A stretch of DNA of 64,000 nt from Alloascoidea africana (taxonomy: Eukaryota > Ascomycota > Alloascoideomycetes > Alloascoideales > Alloascoideaceae): positions 1-64,000 of the forward strand of contig JAKTTT010000013.1 in NCBI GenBank assembly GCA_030581615.1. Direction: 5' to 3'. Shown here in pieces: positions 1 to 12,250 of this stretch. Positions within the stretch are counted from its first letter, which is position 1. The number at the start of each line of letters is the position of its first letter. A program made the position numbers and the translations under genes. The notes beneath the pieces were generated by a model. That model did not search any database. It had not been told where the DNA came from and saw only the letters and a list, made by a program, of their open reading frames with translations.

Positions 1-364
1 GATAAGGAAACTTCTGCGTATGGCGTCATGGTTTGACGGGTCAACGAAATCCCGTAAGAGAAGTATTGAGAGATGGTGCTGACAATGACAACCGTAGCGG
101 ATAGAAAATCTTTGACAACGTTTAGTTGTTCCGAGAGATAATTTGGTTGGTGTGTCTTTCCTTCAATCACAAGCCTGGGGGACCAATTTGAGCAAGGTCA
201 AGGTAGTTTTGGTTGGCTACCAACCATCCCAGGAGAGTGAAAAAAGATAGAGGAGCATCGGCACGACCTCCATATTGTATGTTTGGGTTATGACTTCAAT
301 ATAGAATCTGGTTTGTATTCTTAAAGTACAAATAGCAGTCTAAACTGAGCTTGGCCTTTTCACT

Positions 365-392
365 AGAAGGGGACAAGTAGAAGGGGACAAGT
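365..392. repeat. 14-bp tandem duplication
   Basis: The unit AGAAGGGGACAAGT occurs twice back to back (365-378 and 379-392) with no mismatch. It lies in non-coding DNA. Confidence 0.85.
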
Positions 393-465
393 CTTCTTTA
401 TATATTCGTAACTAGCAACTAAATCTTTCCTTTGTGTTCTAGTCTATATGAGCTAAGCGAATTTC

Positions 466-542
466 TAGTCTTTGTATGTCTTAAAGTTTGTAGTCTTTGT
501 ATGGCCCAAAGTTTGTGTAATCTTTGTATGATTCAAAGTCTC
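466..542. repeat. Three imperfect 25-bp tandem repeats
   Basis: Copies lie at 466-490, 491-515 and 518-542. Each starts TAGTCTTTGTATG or TAATCTTTGTATG and ends in an AAAG-containing half. Within each copy CTTTG faces CAAAG (TAAAG in the first), so every unit is also a small inverted repeat that could form a hairpin or a two-fold binding site. Confidence 0.75.
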
Positions 543-3500
543 TTGCCCATAGCAACCTTATTAAATTTTGTTTTTCATTTAGGACTGAACAAAAACAAAA
601 AAAAAATAGATCGAAGCTGCGCCGTTGGAAACCGGAGCACGACCAGTAAGCAACGGCTTGAGAGCTGCGAGTTTTACCGGTCACGCACTTTGATGACTGT
701 TCTTCGTTCTGCAAAAGTTCCGAACTTCTTTAAAAATGGATAGTTCCAATCAGAACTCGCGTGACTCGGAGATTTCCTAGATTTGGAACCTACAAAGGGG
801 CATCGGCGGCCCAGCACAGTGTTTGTCTTGCCAAAACAACTCCGGCTAGAATGTGTTAATTTTATCTAAAGAGTTTGCTCTGAGTAATTAACTTGGAGCA
901 TATTAAGCCCATCAAAAACTCCAGGTGAACTTTTGGAGACTCGCCATTCTTTAGCGTTTGTTCTTCTCACACTCTTTCTCTTACCGTTTCCGAAATCTAT
1001 TGCTCTGCAGTTTTGTTCCAACTCACTAGAACGGCATGCCATATCTGGCTCTTGCTTAGTGGAAAATCGTCTTTTTGGTTAACCAGTCTTTTTTGTTAAG
1101 TGCTGACCATCCATCTAATACACAGCCCCAAGCACACGACTTGTCAGATCGATTCTCATACCCAATCTCATCCCAGCCGTATTGCTTGCTTTGAGTCTCA
1201 CGCAGTTACATCTCAGAATCTCAGTATGCTTGTCTTAGACCTTGACTCAACGGTTTGACCTCTCAAAAACTATATCAAACTTTATATGTTATGCCAACAT
1301 CTAATCGCATAAAAAGAAATGAGAAAAAATAAAAGAAGAGTGCAGCAGGGTGATGCTCGGTCATCCTTTGATTTCTCGCTTGTCATATTTTTAATGAGCG
1401 ATACTAGCGACAGGCACAATCTCTTGGCTTTGCATGCCAAGCTTTGTGTGTCATACATATTTTTTCAGATATGGTAGCTCAGTTACTAGTACGAAAGCGA
1501 AAGTGGGGTATTACCCTTGGATGCAAGGTAAATCATCAAGCTTCATTCTATGACTTGGAAGATATGAGTGAAAAGAGCCTGTTTAAAGTGGTCGTTTTTG
1601 AGCACTGCTTTATTACTTTGGGGAACTTGCTTCTATTTTGATCTGTTTTTTCTGTAGGTGAAAAGCTAAATAGACATAGATAGGCGATTGTTTCTAGTCG
1701 AGCGATAAATCCAGAGAAAATAAAGAGCTCGGCATTGAATTAGAAATAACCGACTGATTCATTTATGTTCTATGTATGGTTATTAGTTAGCCGATTTCGA
1801 AATTTGTCTCTTCTGGATTAGACTGCTTTGCAAAACCACTCTACACATTTCTGTGGGATAGACAAGAGCAGCAGTATAAACCATACGAATAGGGTAATCT
1901 AAGAATCAACTGAGGCCAAGGTACTCTGCCTAAATGAAAATCCCCCAGTTTGTGCTCGTCTACTAGTTCACCAGGTCCCACAGTTTTCTGTCCTTAATTC
2001 GACATGTAATACTTTCTGTTAGAAATGCCTTCTCCTTGTTTGGAACCTTCCTTTTGCTTTTTTTTCTCTTTTTAAAGGCGCATACTAAGCTCTCGAATTC
2101 TGACGCCAAGCTGAAGAAGACCGACTATCCGGTATAAGCATACACAACCAAGAAGCAAAAGCTGGGATGTTTACAAACTTTTGTCCGATGATTTGCTCCT
2201 GCAACAGAAAATTAAGAACAATGCCAGGCGTATAGCATTAATCACCGAGTCTTCTAGCATTTGTGTCACCATATGCTCCAGAAAAAAAAGCCCCTTGCTG
2301 ACAAGAGATATCGTACTATACTACTTTTGTAAACGATTATTATCCAGATAGATTGCCCTGAAAGCTTGTATCCTATGCCTAGAACATCATTAAAGTTGGG
2401 CCGTGAATTAAACCGAAATTTCTTTTAATGTTTTCACGTTACTTTTGCTAAAACTCTTAAACTTCCAATATTATCCACATCAGCGATTGTGCCACAAGAT
2501 ACTAGTAAGACTGCGGATAAATTGGCGGGAGAAGCAAAAAAGGAACCGGAATATTTTGCAAGGGTTCCCTAACTAAACCAATCAATGCGTTTAGTTCCTG
2601 CTCTTCTGGCGATTTTGAAATTTTCCGGTAGAGTTGCTATTCTCAACATTGAGCCATTAGATTTGAAACTGCTTTATCAGCGTTTCCTATCACCAAGTCC
2701 TTTATCTGCTTGTCAACTTTTTCAGATTTTGATGTTAGCCTTTTCTGAATAAAGCAAGCAAAGTTTTTTTAATATTAAGGGCGATCGATGAAAGCGCACA
2801 CACATATAAGCAAACACACTAACTTGATTTTCCATACATAGGGCGCACCCATAAGACATTCTATTTGACGACATTAATCCATATTTTCCTTGACTGTAAA
2901 CAATTGTAGCAGAAAAAATAACAATCTCATCTAGTTGTAGTATCTGTGGAGAAAAACATAAAAACAGTGCAGTATTTTGCGAATCCTTCTTCTTATCGTA
3001 ATTTTCTGAATCCACCCGACTTCCAGAATCCTAGTTGAGTTTCAAAATAAGACTTTGATGATTTTCCTTGTTTGTCAGCAAAAGCTTGATATATAAGGCG
3101 AACACTATAAGCATATGTAGCTTAACTAGGATGATTGATCCCGCGGTGGGCATGACAGGGACATCTTTGTAGTCTTAACAAGTTTGTCATTAGTGCTTTG
3201 TAATTTACATTATATGCGAAGGATATATCGATACTATGACGCATCAAGTATGGATTACTTTAAAGATCTTCTGAGCGCTTTTGTTTTATCCTACTGCGAA
3301 AATGCATAACGTTGGGCTAGATTCCCAAAATCCTTTTCAATAACAGCAACACTAAAATTCATCTTATTAAATCATTGCCTGACTTTGAGAAACTAGAAAA
3401 AAATTGTTGTTTATCAAATACACGGTTGCTTGGTTCGATCAAGGGACTCTGAGCGAAATAAAAACGCTCATTTTGCAGGCTACAACTTTAAACTTTTTTC

Positions 3501-5554
3501 ATTTCTGGTTAACTTTGAGTAGTTTAAAAGCTCAAGTCTTTTTGACTGGATGAGCACGGCTTATTCTGAAAGTGAGAGAATATTTGTAATGAGTGGTGGG
3601 GTCTGGACAATGTGGGGAGAATTTTATGGGCGTTCTTTAAGTGTGTGTGCATTTAACGAAAGCTATTTTGATCCACCTAGTGACCCATTCAATAGCTTAG
3701 AGCCAGAAATAAAATACCCCAATTCGCGGTATTAAAAAAGTTGTGGTCAAATTCAAGTTTTCACAACCTCCTGGATAAGATGAAAGATAACTTGGTGACA
3801 TAATTCAATTTCATCATGTTTCCGAAGAGCTGATGTCTCGGTCAACGATATACATCACCAACAACAAACGTCTCCATGAAAGGTTTCAAGATAATTGCAT
3901 CCTTGTGCATGACTAATAAGATTGGAACTTGCTAAAGAGTGCATACACAATAAATCTCTCTTTGCGAGACCGATGCTTTTGACAGCAATTTGATTCCTGA
4001 AGCAAGAATTGATACTCCCACCTAATAACAACTGGGCTTTTGCGAATGATGATCGATTAATCTAGTTCACTGGGATCGTGAAAAAGCTTGGTGCGGAATT
4101 AAGTCTTCCCAATTGTCGTGCAAGCAGAAGTTATGACTAGGTTTCCATGAATTAACTTTTCTTAGCTAATGACAAACAAGAATTACATTTTCGTAGTAAT
4201 GCTAAAGCAACTGGACCAGTTGTCGCATTGAGTTTCATTCTATTAGCACAGCTTTACATCATAGCTTAGGTAATTCCATTATCTATCTCTCCTTGATATT
4301 TTAAAAGAATCAAAGCATTTTTTACATGAACCAACTATTTTGTTTGTGCCAGAAAATGATACAACTGAGATTGATGTTTAGCTACAGTAGGTAGTTACTA
4401 GACTAGGAATCTTGCATAGACGTTAAAAGTTAATTTGCTTATCGTAGTCATCAAAAAGACAATTAGGATTACACTTTGCTCCTGACGATTTTGATCGGAA
4501 GGTTCTAAGACACCAAACATCTGATCCAGAATATTCTATATACAAGTAGAATAACGGATAATTATCAATTAACCTGTACATTAGTACTCAAAGGTTTTAT
4601 CTGATTTTACCGGAATTACAATACACATAGACTGATTTTTTGGAAAAGTGGAGTCGATTGTTAAAAGGTCATATTGTTTAGAGTCTAAGCGCATAATTAT
4701 TCTGCCTCTACCCGCTGTTCTTCTTCACAATTACTTACTTTTGAGTCTAGGATAAAAGTACAGCAGGTCACAGTTGAACGTTTCTATATTATGAGACTAA
4801 TGGTTACAATTTGAAAAGAGCGCTGACTCGGAACAATCCAGAATGGGTAGAAAGGACAAACGTGAACGAGATTTGAGGAATCAATATGATAATACTCTGC
4901 TTCCTCCACAAAAGTACTGGTTTTCTGACGTCAATCTAAATGAATGTATTATCTTCAACTCGGACAAACAAACTACTTTCTGTGGTTGGTATCCAACGGT
5001 TAAGGTTAACAATGTAGCTATTAGAGTGCATTTTGGACTCAAGGGCTTCCGAATTAGTACTTATCCGAGGTCAAGTTAGGAAAAATGTAGTCCCACCGAT
5101 GCCGCTGGTAAGTTCGGTTTGAAACCTAACCTTTAGTTTCACCTTGTCTAAAATAAACAATAAGAGTGCTTTCTTATCCTTTATACTTATAATCAGATGA
5201 GCATCACCATCATCATGCCATATTCAAGAGTTATATAGTTATCCAGCCTGATGAAATAGAAGACAGAGCAGAAACAGGTTTGACAATGCTCGCCAAAGAT
5301 ACGCACGCCAAGTCCCGCAAATCCAACGATGCTTTCCCTCTATCCTGGCCGCCCCTTTGCCAACAGTCCTGCGAGAGAAAACTTTGGGTGACTAGCGTAT
5401 CGGAAGTACTCCAGGTAGTGACGATAGCTCCGGAGTTTAGCGCGATTTTGCCGAAGTTTTGGACGCGGGGGACCAGGCGAGTCTGCCGTGCCGTTGAGCC
5501 GGCGCTGCGCTGTGCGGCCGGTGCCAAGCAGCACCGATCTGGGATTGCTAATCT

Positions 5555-5576
5555 ATTACAATTACAATTACAATTA
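5555..5576. repeat. ATTACA hexamer repeat upstream of the ECM13-like gene
   Basis: About 3.7 perfect copies of ATTACA sit 245-265 bp upstream of the start codon at 5821, inside a GC-rich promoter-like segment. Confidence 0.8.
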
Positions 5577-5652
5577 GGCCTGCGTCGCGGACCTATTTCT
5601 AATACGGCTGACAGGACAACTCGGCTGGGCCAGAGAGGACTCATCCATTTGT

Positions 5653-5659
5653 TATAAAT
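5653..5659 (+). promoter_or_regulatory. Candidate TATA box
   Basis: TATAAAT lies 162 bp upstream of the ATG at 5821. A pyrimidine-rich leader with many CTCxAC stretches follows, a layout consistent with a yeast core promoter. No transcription start can be read directly. Confidence 0.45.
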
Positions 5660-5820
5660 GGAGTCGCTTCCCCCCGTCCTTTCTATTCGTGATTACAGCA
5701 TCTCAACACTCTCGATTCTCCAGTTTTGCACTCGACAGTCGCAAATCAACTCCAGCACTGACAAATACCACCTTCCGCCGCCTCTCTCCACAACAATCCT
5801 CCGGTTAAAAATAGTGACAG

Positions 5821-6630
5821 ATGTCATTCACTGAAGCTTTCATATTAGCTGGCAAGGCCAGAAGCAAGTTGGCCCGAGCTGCCTCTAAGCACGATCACGA
5901 TCTCCGTATTCTCGTCGCTCATGCAAATCTACTGGACCACATACTGGATACGATTTCAGCAAAACGGGCAGATGTTCTATCAAATTCAGCTGCCAAGAGT
6001 AACTTTAGTAGCAACACCAATCAGCATTCAATCTCCAGAAGTAATAGTGGTAGCAATGATGCCTGGAGCCAAGCCCACACGACAGTCAAAGTAGTGGAAT
6101 GCGATGAAAATGACGACAGCTATGATGATGACGAAGAATACTACTCAGACTCAAGTTCGGAATATGATGAATACGACTATCCTGATGATGACAACGAAAG
6201 CCTAGACGAACAGTTTGAGGAAATTGGTTACGATGACTATGAAGAAAACGACACAGACATTGAAGATGACGGATGTGATTTTGATGACATAGTTTGTAGA
6301 CGTTATGAAGCCCTTCAGCATCCCAAGTCAGAGGCAAGTCCACTGTTAGGACCCAATTCACACTCAAAAGTTAACTTACAGACTCCTACAGTTTCCGAAG
6401 AGTTGATCACCCAGGATATCACAGACCAAAAACAAATGGAAATTTCTAATGACCCTATTGTATCACTAAAGCTCACAAGAGTTCCATCACTGACAGATTC
6501 AGATTCTTCGGCAGCAAGCGATGATGACGAATCTTTACACTTTTTCCCTCAAACAGCAACTGCAGAGCGACTAAAAAATCACTTTCACCAACTTCACAAC
6601 GCTAGCCAAATTCTGATACAATGCCCCTAG
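5821..6630 (+). CDS. Ecm13/YJR115W-like acidic protein
   Basis: Single-exon protein of 269 residues. The N-terminus (about residues 12-43) has the block KARSKLARAASKHDHDLR followed by LVAHANLLDHIL. I recognise this as the conserved signature of the small fungal Ecm13/YJR115W family; the resemblance is from memory. Residues about 93-160 are very rich in Asp, Glu and Tyr, and the rest is Ser-rich and probably disordered. No signal peptide or membrane segment is seen. The biochemical role of the family is unknown; yeast ECM13 was named from a cell-wall-related screen. The first ATG follows a TATA-like box and leader, which supports the chosen start. Confidence 0.7.
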   Translation: MSFTEAFILAGKARSKLARAASKHDHDLRILVAHANLLDHILDTISAKRADVLSNSAAKSNFSSNTNQHSISRSNSGSNDAWSQAHTTVKVVECDENDDSYDDDEEYYSDSSSEYDEYDYPDDDNESLDEQFEEIGYDDYEENDTDIEDDGCDFDDIVCRRYEALQHPKSEASPLLGPNSHSKVNLQTPTVSEELITQDITDQKQMEISNDPIVSLKLTRVPSLTDSDSSAASDDDESLHFFPQTATAERLKNHFHQLHNASQILIQCP

Positions 6631-8916
6631 TCAACATTCATCCTCTAGCGCTCTGTACCTCCTGCCCTCATTTGAATCCTTTTGTTTATAAGCACTTTTG
6701 AAATTATTAGAGATTTCAAAGATCCCTTATCGGAAACGCCTTGCCATTTGATTTTTAGTTTTGCTTTGATGTAACGAGTTCCAACTCGTTGGAAATCATG
6801 ATGACGATTGTAACGACCGCCATGCTATGCTTTATTTTTTTTTCGTTCTGTGTTGAATCACATTGAGCACTGACTGGATAAAAGTCTACACTCCACCTCT
6901 CTTTTTTTTTTTAGTTTTACTGTATGTATCTATCGTATAGGGAAATGGGTTACAATGGAAATATTTTATACAGACCAAAAAATGTTCGCACTGAACTCCT
7001 ACTCGTAGACCATAATATTTTGAAAAGTGCTCAAACAGCTCATCGGGACCCAAAATGCGATATAGCCGTTCGTATTCCTTTGTGACGCTTTCCAATTGCA
7101 AAGAATATTTTAAAAGTTGCAGGTAGCAATGCGCTATTAGAAGTTTCCGCAGAGTTATCTTGCTTTTGGTAGCGAAGATTTTCAGTCTCCATTTCTTATT
7201 TCAGTCTTTTCCGAATCATGGAAAAGGTCAGCAGATCATGTTCTGTGCGTTAGATTATTTATTTTGTGCATCTTGTGTTCTCGCTCCAGGGATTTCTCAA
7301 GCTTTCCTTTTCTTTGCAAAATGACAGCAAGAGCAGAGCACATGTACAAATTAATACAAACTTGTGTTTAAACGATAACTTATGACCTGATTCACTTGCT
7401 TCAGCTTGGAATGGGGAGCACAGGCTTTCCTTTTAGCCTCGGCGCTAACCAAGCAATTTGGGTCTTTTACAGTACAAGGAACAGAAGTGAAAGTACAAGA
7501 CATCTACGTCATCCCTGTCTTACCTCTGTGCTTCTGACTCCTTTCACGTACGAGCAATTTCTTTTTATTTGCTTCCTTTCCCGCTTAGCCGCGTTGGATT
7601 TCTGGTTTTTGTTCTTTGGTGCACGGACATCTTGCATCTCTTTAGATTTGAACTCAAAATTTGCTTTCCACTTTGATAAGTTCGTTCTCTAACGCTAAGA
7701 AAATGGGGAAGTTATAAAGTGGTTGCTTCTCAATTGGCAATATTTATCCCCAAAAAGCCTTCTATCTGGTCTGTTTCATTTCTAAAGAGGACTAAAACAG
7801 CTCTAGTTTCGATTATCCTCACAATTTCAACCAGTTCTACGGATAATCATACTGTTTTCTCGTCCATCCTGATAAAGCATAACATCTCGTCACTCAAAAA
7901 TCAAACTAGGGTTCAAAAAAAAATTAAACATGCTCAATCAGATCGCTTCGAGGCTTATGTCCAGTGACGAATGAACGTAAGAGATACGAACGTTTTAACA
8001 AAGATAATCAGCGTGCGGGAGAAGTCTCAGAAAATATTGAATAACTCTTGCTTAATCAATCTTGATAAAGGTATCAGCCTTTATACAACTGGTATTTTCA
8101 GTGTCTCTCTGGATTCTGGTTTGTGAAAGATTGTTCTCGTTTCGTCATCATATTTTTGAGTTTGATTAAGGCTCTCAATTATTCTCTCTCAACTTTATCT
8201 CATGGAAGCCCTGGAATGCTTCCAAACAGAGTCAGTGTTGAAGGATGACCTTGAATCTATGGCAATTTTACGACTACTTTGAAAAAGATACTTGACATGA
8301 GCCAGAGCTTCGACATGTGTGTAAAGCTTCCTCACATATAGCGTACATCTGAGGAGCAAAGGGTCAAGAGCAGAAACAAGCAAAGTCTTGATGAGCCCAT
8401 TACAGAATTACTAAAGTTCTAATCTCACATTACGGAATGGACATCGCAAAACCAAAGTAAGGACTCCATTTAGCCAGTCTTCCCCTGTCCTTTGCTCTTT
8501 GTGACCGCCCAGTCCTGTGATGGCTGACAATACACACGCTCTCTCCTTTGGGCAGTTGTGCCTCCAAATAGCCAGCACGCGCCGGTGTCCGCATCAGCAA
8601 GCCAAATCCGAGCCCAGGAGAACGCGCCCAAGGCCATGTGGCCTCCAGAAGAACGCTCGTCAGCCAGCAAAGAAGAGAGCGAAGAGAAGATGGGATGTTG
8701 GCTATCTCGAAGCCGCCAATCTGATTCGACTCTCCTCCGCGCTTGGCAAGGTGCCCAGTTATTAGTCCCCCAACTGGCACACTCTCACTCTTCTTTTCTG
8801 TACTGCCGCTCCCACCATCCACGACTTGTACTGTAACAGCAAGGGCAATTTCCCTCTGTAACGATACCATCTAATCACCAGAAGCGCCTTCTTTCTTTTC
8901 AGTCCCACCTAGGCTG
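6631..8916. other. Intergenic region between the ECM13-like gene and DUF1
   Basis: This stretch of 2.3 kb has no supported gene. The first part is AT-rich 3' flank with poly-T runs. Several frames under 100 codons (for example 7396-7692) have no recognisable product. From about 8.47 to 8.85 kb the DNA is GC-richer, with overlapping short frames on both strands, and is best read as the DUF1 promoter and leader. Confidence 0.6.
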
Positions 8917-11900
8917 ATGGGGAGACCTCCCAAGCGCAAGCTCACGTATGTTCTTGCCCCGAGCAGATCCAGCAAGGGCCACACCCTCGGCGTCAACGCT
9001 CTGGCCGTGGATTCTTCTGGCACTTCTCAACTGCAATTGTCCCATCCAGATTCCTCCATATGCTATTCAGCGGGAAGGGATGGCGTTGTAATAGCTTGGG
9101 AAGCTCGGACTCTTGTAGACACTCCAGATTATGACCGCAATGAAATGCCTTCCACATGCTCAGATTTAACGTGCAATAACAGTGCTGATATAATAATAAA
9201 TGAATTAATAAACAACGAGGAGCTACAGGAATCGGAATATACAAAACCAACTGCATCTTTGAAAAATGGCGACTATGGCACAAGCAAATTGCCATTCCCG
9301 CTCTTGATGAACCTTCGAACTAACGCAAGATTGCAACCTGAAGGAATCTTTCCCAATACAAAACGCTCTAGTTTGTACTTGCCAATTCCAATCTCGCTCG
9401 AAGAGTCCAACGATCTCGTCCAGCAAGCCCAAAAGCGTATTGAAAAAATGAATACTTTTAACCACATGCGAAAGAAAAATGCTACAACAGATGCTTACTT
9501 GGTCCATGGCCAGCTTCATTCCCACTGGATTAATGACATCAAGCTAGTTAATAATTACAAGTCGAGTAAGTAAAACTACTCCTCTGTATTTTTGAGATGA
9601 CCTAACACCTCTAGTCGTCACATGCTCATCCGATCTCATGGTAAAAATATGGGATCCGAAGCTAAACCAAATAAACACTATCGGAAAACACAGTGACTAC
9701 GTGAAATGCTTAGCGTCTCCTTCTCAGAATGCAAATTGGTTTGCTACCGGTGGCCTGGACCATCAGATTAAACTGTGGGATCTCTCGGGGAAAGGAGAAA
9801 AGGCAGTTATAGACGTTGGAAGAAAAGGAGAGAATATGAAAGGCTCGATTTACTCGCTATGTGCCTCATCTGACGAAAAACTGTTGGCTAGTGGAGGACC
9901 AGAATCTGTGGTGAGATTGTGGGATACTAGAGCAAACAGCTGTTCCTTAAAGTTCATTGGACATAATGATAACGTCCGTTCCATTCTATTTAACGAAGCA
10001 GGAAATTTAGTACTATCTGCAAGCTCAGACAGTACCATAAAGCTCTGGTCGGTCACTGCAGGTAGACTACTAAACAGCTTCGACATGCACGATACCTCAG
10101 TTTGGTCTCTGTTTTCCGATGATCCCAGCCTTGACGTGTTCTACTCTAGTGATCGAGACGGAAATGTTTGCAAGACTGATTTGCGCCTGGCAAGGAACTT
10201 TGAAGAAGGTATATCCTCAGTGGTGCTAAAAGAAAATGCAGGGGTCCAAAGAATAGCGGTTGCCAAAGGCAGCATCTGGACTGCTACTCCTAACTCGTGG
10301 ATTCACCGATGGAATGACGCAGATCTATCTTCTTTTGTTCTCAATGCCCATTTGAGGAAAAATACCAGGCGCGTTGATGCCGATTCTATGATTTTTTCGA
10401 AAACAGAAATACAATCTATCGCAGCAGCTCTTGACCGCGATCTACCATCTCAACACGGTACCTCTGGCCAGCCCAAGGTTGAAGAGCCTACAGCCAGAAA
10501 TAGCAGTGTTCTTTTTATGCCTCGCTTGAAGACGAGTTTTGTGTCTCCAGTTGGCGATCCTCTTCTTGATTATGCTGCCCGCATAGGCGACGATGATCAA
10601 AAAGATACAAACGAGAGCGAAATCAAAATTGAACCATTATTCAATGTACCAATTCTAACTGTGGAAGGGCAATCAGGGTTAATCAAGCATCGTATTTTGA
10701 ATAACCGTAGACATGTGTTGACCCTGAATACGGAAGGCGAAGTCCAGCTCTGGGACATTATGACATGCAGAATTCTTAGGTCTTATGGGAAAAGAGATAT
10801 TGATCTTGCTGCTGAAGAACTGAATACGTTTGACTATATCCCCTCTTGGTGCCAGGTAGCTACAAGAGCTGGAAAACTCTTTATAACTTTAGACAGTTCG
10901 ACATGCTTTGATGCAGAGGTCTATGCGGATGAAATCGATAGGGAGATTGATTTCAAGAAACAGGATCCAGAAAATTTGAGTGCAAATGAAATGAAGGAAG
11001 ACCATTGGATTAACATAGGACGATGGGTCCTAAACAGTCTGTTATGGAAGTTTGTGGATAAAGAAATTGAATTGGATAAAAACTATCGAGAAGCCAAGCT
11101 TGCAAATATCAAAGCGAGCAAGCCAAGCTTAATGCGACGAATAACAAGCTACTCCAATTTGACAAATAGTAAACCTTACTCTTCTGGGCTGGTGGCTGCT
11201 AGAGAAGAGGAAAAACATGAAGATACGGCCTGGGAAGTTGAAAAGTCTTCTAAGAATGGCGTCAACAATCCAACTGAGAAGGAAAACTTTGATCCCCCCA
11301 AAACCAAAACAGAAACCGCAAATGCAGAAAGTAATGGTCATGCTCATCCTGGTTCCAGCTCTAGCAGCTTGATGGGAAAGTTCCGCCGGTTTGGAAAGTC
11401 AAAGTCAAAGCATCAAGCCGAGACTGAACCAGTTTCTTCTCCTTCGTTACCATCGGCACCATCTCCTATCAAGCAAGCTGCAGTTCCAGTTCATTCAACT
11501 ATAAACGTTCAAAAAACTAAAAAACCCGCCAGCGCTTACCCAAATGTCGAAGCAATCATTAACAGGATCCGAAGAGGATATGATGCTACACTAGGAACTT
11601 CGATACTTGGAAATTCAAGTCTTGTTAGAGCCTCAAATTCAGAGTTACCACGAATAAGTATACCTTCAGAGATAGTAATCACAGTAGGCGAGCAAGATGC
11701 GGGCGGCATTGTTGATTTATACTCAGGGAGAGCAGGGAAGCTTGATAACGACATAACAAAGTTAGAAGAGGTTTTACCTGAATGGATAGGGGACGCTGTG
11801 TTGCTTGATCGTGTCCCCTATAAAGAACTGGTCAAAGTCAGTTTCGTTTTGGAAGAATGGAAGTCAAACCATCCCTGTGAAGCTCCAGATTCTGACAAGA

Positions 11901-12250
11901 GCATTGTGACGTCAACAGAAAACCATGACAACACGGCAAGGAGCAACGATTCTGGAGACCTTGAGTCATCATCTATAATTTCAGACCTTCCCCCCATTCC
12001 AAACGATAGCTTGAGGTTAACCGCATATAAGATGGTACGTGCTAAAAAGATTCTCTCATATTTAATAGAAAGATTTGGGAAATCTACACGTGAGATGAAA
12101 ATGAACATACCACCCGATGAATGGCTCGAACTTTTGTGCAAGGAAAAGGTGATTCCTATGACTACGACTTTGGCCACCATAAAGACCAGAGTTTGGAGAT
12201 CTGGTGGAGATGTGGTTTTGAACTATCGGAGAAAAACAGACATTAATTGA
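8917..12250 (+). CDS. DUF1: WD40-repeat protein, WDR48/UAF1 family (Duf1)
   Basis: Two exons (8917-9565 and 9615-12250) give 1094 residues. Joining restores the sequence [18 protein letters not shown], which completes a WD repeat and confirms the splice. About eight WD40 units lie between residues 20 and 600, ending in motifs such as [10 protein letters not shown] and STIKLWSV. The second unit is preceded by a low-complexity insert of roughly 115 residues. The C-terminus (about 900-1090) matches the DUF3337 region of WDR48: [18 protein letters not shown], then [14 protein letters not shown] near the end. Family members bind and activate ubiquitin-specific proteases (human USP1/12/46; yeast Duf1 binds Ubp9 and Ubp13). 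The middle, about 650-880, is polar and probably disordered. Confidence 0.9.
9566..9614 (+). other. DUF1: Intron of DUF1 (49 nt)
   Basis: GTAAGT donor, CTAAC branch site and CTCTAG acceptor. The branch site is only a few bases before the AG. It is the shortest intron found here. Confidence 0.93.

Larger units (their letters stand above)
1..5820. other. AT-rich stretch with no credible gene
   Basis: Only short open frames occur here (the longest below about 5.2 kb is near 100 codons) and none resembles a known protein or shows codon structure. Positions 4843-5079 hold a 78-codon frame that I cannot support as a gene. Two small tandem repeats lie near the left edge. From about 5.3 to 5.6 kb the DNA becomes GC-richer, as in other promoters of this window, and probably belongs to the ECM13-like gene. 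No tRNA, transposon ORF or long terminal repeat was seen. It could be centromere-flanking, subtelomeric or simply decayed DNA; the sequence alone does not decide. Confidence 0.6.

Noticed and set aside
1471-1545. tRNA-like GGTAGCTCAGTTACTAG sequence
   Set aside because: It resembles an A box, but no TTCGANNCC-type B box, anticodon stem or pairing acceptor stem follows.
3430-3450. GGTTCGATCAAGG resembling a B box
   Set aside because: No A box or cloverleaf could be built from the preceding 70 bases.
4843-5079. 78-codon frame as a small gene
   Set aside because: No recognisable likeness, no leader or TATA context, and similar frames are common in this AT-rich DNA.
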